Part shown: positions 63,666 to 64,000 of the stretch, piece by piece | Layout of the letters: the number at the start of each line of letters is the position of its first letter | Numbering within the stretch: position 1 is the stretch's first letter | From: Algibacter pectinivorans | GTDB taxonomy: Bacteria; Bacteroidota; Bacteroidia; Flavobacteriales; Flavobacteriaceae | Length of the DNA stretch: 64,000 nt | Direction of reading: 5' to 3' | NCBI RefSeq assembly: GCF_900112595.1 | Contig: NZ_FOMI01000004.1 | Span: forward strand, 186,001 to 250,000 | Translations under genes and position numbers: made by a program | Notes under the pieces: generated by a model | The model's input: only the letters and a program-made list of their open reading frames with translations | What the model was told of the DNA's origin: nothing | Databases searched by the model: none

Positions 63666-64000
63666 ATGAAGCAATTTAAAACTCCATTTCAGATACTTGT
63701 ACTAGTTGTTTTCTTTAATTTTTCAAATGCTCAAAGAAAACTTAGTAAGCATCAGCCATTTTCGTCATATTGGTTTATAGATGAATTATTGAAATGGCAA
63801 CCAGAAACGGATATCGATACCAAATTCAATATAAGTCATTTGCCGCTACAAGAACGATTTATAGATAGTACAACACAACTACGTCCAGTACTTAGTACAA
63901 AGCCATCTATAGTTTCGTTAATTGCACCTTACACTACAAGTAATAATCCATCACAGGGGTTTCAATCTGTAGCGCAATATGCATTTCCATATTGGCAATA
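63666..64000 (+). CDS. GH85 endo-beta-N-acetylglucosaminidase, N-terminal part (3' end outside window)
   Basis: Only the first 111 codons are inside the window. After a signal peptide (ILVLVVFFNFSNAQ) the protein reads HQPFSSYWFIDELLKWQPET, then DTKFNISHLPLQERF, and later TSNNPSQGFQSVAQYAFPYW. These match, by memory, the opening of GH85 ENGases (QPxSSYWFPxxLLxWxPxxDxDAxFNxSxxPLxxR and NPSQGF...YWQY). GH85 enzymes hydrolyse the chitobiose core of N-glycans, leaving one GlcNAc on the protein. The catalytic residues lie beyond the edge. It complements the PNGase F gene. Confidence 0.85.
   Translation, partial: MKQFKTPFQILVLVVFFNFSNAQRKLSKHQPFSSYWFIDELLKWQPETDIDTKFNISHLPLQERFIDSTTQLRPVLSTKPSIVSLIAPYTTSNNPSQGFQSVAQYAFPYWQ

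Overview
The window looks like a chromosomal segment of a Bacteroidota bacterium, most likely a marine member of the Flavobacteriaceae. The DNA is AT-rich. It carries a SusC/SusD outer-membrane uptake pair, many secreted lipoproteins with short Cys-ended signal peptides, TAnnTTTG-type promoter elements and a LytS/LytR-type signalling pair. A tRNA-fMet lacks an encoded CCA end.

Layout. Positions 1-7760 are ordinary background: the tail of an ABC-F ATPase, an RND efflux operon (adaptor, pump, TolC-like channel), a secreted leucine-rich-repeat protein, a small CPXCG Cys-rich protein and the initiator tRNA with its own promoter and terminator. After a degraded stretch (7.8-8.4 kb), almost everything to the right edge is one large catabolic locus. 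It contains: (a) a NagB-PIG-L fusion; (b) an operon of GH92, sodium symporter, GH130, CBM9-like protein, an unassigned TIM-barrel hydrolase, GH92 and glycosylasparaginase; (c) manA-GH92-GH92; (d) susC-susD-LamG surface protein; (e) a LytS-like kinase and LytTR regulator; (f) a FucP-like permease with a PNGase F homologue; (g) two tandem GH38 mannosidases on the minus strand; (h) CoA-transferase-GH92(PA14)-GH92; (i) a LacI regulator; (j) a nine-gene run of RraA-like, sugar porter, cupin, SDR, lactonase, leaderless solute-binding-like protein, crotonase, second CoA-transferase and UxuA-like dehydratase; (k) the start of a GH85 endo-beta-N-acetylglucosaminidase cut by the window end.

How the genes fit together. 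This is a high-mannose N-glycan utilisation locus. PNGase F and GH85 release glycans from glycoproteins; six GH92 and two GH38 enzymes trim mannose; SusC/SusD and the surface lectin-like protein take up oligosaccharides. GH130 phosphorolyses the Man-beta-1,4-GlcNAc core, glycosylasparaginase splits the GlcNAc-Asn remnant, and ManA and NagB feed fructose-6-phosphate. No mannose or GlcNAc kinase and no separate NagA were found here.

The part that known N-glycan biology does not explain is the CoA-dependent module in (h) and (j). It is tied to the mannosidases by operon structure (CoA-transferase 28 bp ahead of a GH92) and by three copies of one 18-bp LacI-type palindrome, in front of the GH38 pair, the lacI gene and the nine-gene operon. 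A second repeated motif, about GTTGTTNGTCGAA, lies upstream of several other transcription units and is a candidate site for the LytTR regulator.
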